From Brachycybe producta (lineage: Eukaryota; Arthropoda; Diplopoda; Playtdesmida; Andrognathidae): a DNA stretch of 64,000 nt. A program made the translations under genes and the position numbers. This document shows, one piece after another, positions 63,388-64,000 of the stretch (position 1 is its first letter; every line of letters begins with the position of its first letter). The stretch is taken from contig JAUPFP010000003.1 of assembly GCA_036925085.1 (NCBI GenBank), positions 9,146,008 to 9,210,007 of the forward strand, read 5' to 3'. The notes under the pieces are model-generated. The model worked only from the letters and a program-made list of their open reading frames with translations. It did no database searches and had not been told where the DNA came from.

Positions 63388-64000
63388 TCATGACCAATTC
63401 AAATTCACATTTTGAGGATGAAAACATTTTTTAAATTTATGAAAATTATCTATCAAATGTGACTTAAAACCATCCCAATTACATTTGTTAAAAAGAAACA
63501 CTACTCTTTTAACTTCAAAATTTTTTTCCACACATGCATTAACATCACATAAGACAATCTGATGATCACTAATTCCCCCTGATACCCTAACATTGGATAA
63601 TAACTCCGGACTATTAGTCAGTACTACATCAAGAATTTTGTCATTTCTGGTTGGTTTAGTTACAACCTGTTCCATAGAAGAAGTATACATACTATCTAAA
63701 AATGAAACTGCTAATGGCTTGTCACTGCCACTGATCACCGTATGCATTTCCCAGTTGATGTTTGGAAAATTTACATCACCTCCTAAAATAATGATTGGGC
63801 TATGGTATTACGATGAAGAGTGTCCAAAGAAGTTCTTACACTAGTGATATCTGCTATGGAGGATCCCGGTGGCCGATAGAAAGAATATAAAACACCTTTT
63901 TACCATTCTTTAGCCTTAAACTACAACATACTATTTCACAGTGTTTCAAAACTTGTTTCCCTGCAACTATGAAATATTTGTGAAATAGCTATGAAAACCC
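63388..64000 (-). pseudogene. LINE endonuclease, C-terminal part (copy d)
   Basis: FYRPPGSSIADI (about 63870) and a GGDVNFPNINWEMH-like stretch (about 63770, frameshifted) lead into KPLAVSFLDSMYTSS, RNDKILDVVLTNSPEL and GGISDHQIVLCDV. The last is the S-D-H motif of the endonuclease/exonuclease/phosphatase fold used by APE-type LINEs. The N-terminal half is outside the window. A short stretch (63230-63387) with frame breaks links it to the RT. Confidence 0.85.

Larger units (their letters stand above)
61246..64000 (-). mobile_element. CR1/Jockey-type LINE, longest copy (copy d)
   Basis: Runs from the (TTTGAA)n tail at 61246 to the window edge and beyond. On the minus strand it holds the C-terminal part of an endonuclease, the full RT and the C-terminal extension. 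Several frameshifts and stops separate these (near 62490, 62300, 62080, 63240-63390, 63780), so it is inactive, though at the DNA level it is close to copies a-c. It is the only copy here that retains upstream domains. Confidence 0.9.

Noticed and set aside
1-64000. tRNA or rRNA genes
   Set aside because: I looked for GGTTCGA-type T-arms with paired acceptor stems and for rRNA core motifs and found none convincing; the CCA-like ends at 42579 and 55100 are primer-binding sites.

Overview
The window is eukaryotic, repeat-dominated DNA, most likely from an invertebrate animal; an arthropod is plausible but the sequence does not prove it. The evidence is the mix of element types: Ty3/Gypsy LTR retrotransposons, CR1/Jockey-type non-LTR elements, a P-element, a Tc1/mariner element, a hAT-like (CxxH-class) transposon, small terminal-repeat elements and long 20-bp minisatellite arrays. 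I see no bacterial-type operon, tRNA, rRNA or CRISPR array, and no complete host gene. A few splice-site-bounded stretches at about 60.0-60.8 kb, and a reading frame at 28.1 kb, could be host exons.

Layout. 1-1912: right part of a deleted hAT-like transposon inserted in a Gypsy element. 1913-5722: remains of that Gypsy element (+), with one LTR. 5723-8035: unassigned, with an unknown long reading frame. 8040-10695: second decayed Gypsy (+). 10772-15480: third decayed Gypsy (-), with a LINE fragment inside its third ORF. 15777-17330: Tc1 transposon rebuilt as a giant inverted repeat. 17488-19112: LINE fragment and solo LTR. 19560-22640 and 28525-32620: two paralogous blocks, each made of an old LINE piece, a 20-bp minisatellite and inverted degenerate monomers; the second holds a MITE and a solo LTR. 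22640-28520: AT-rich DNA, a gag fragment, a LINE and a TTAA-flanked element. 32971-33428: solo LTR. 33721-43267: a complete, young LTR retrotransposon (-) that encodes Gag and a 725-aa unknown protein but no polymerase. 44610-55340: Gypsy element B (-) with gag, pol, an integrase core deletion and an ORF3 split by a hAT-like transposon whose transposase frame is intact. 55734-58771: P-element. 58780-61245: AT-rich DNA with a purine-pyrimidine alternating tract. 61246-64000: longest LINE copy (-), running off the window.

Main result. Three Gypsy-type elements here carry, downstream of pol (the env position) or in place of it, homologous copies of an ORF I cannot assign to a known family. It has an acidic, serine-rich start, a charged helical segment, a proline-rich middle and a conserved C-terminal domain. 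The young element at 33721-43267 keeps this ORF and Gag while lacking protease, RT, RNase H and integrase, so it must be mobilised in trans. Its primer-binding site matches that of element B, which makes a B-type element a reasonable helper.

Several insertions can be ordered by nesting: the hAT-like transposon entered ORF3 of element B (9-bp duplication), a LINE entered ORF3 of element C, and element A, a solo LTR and a MITE each created clean target duplications.
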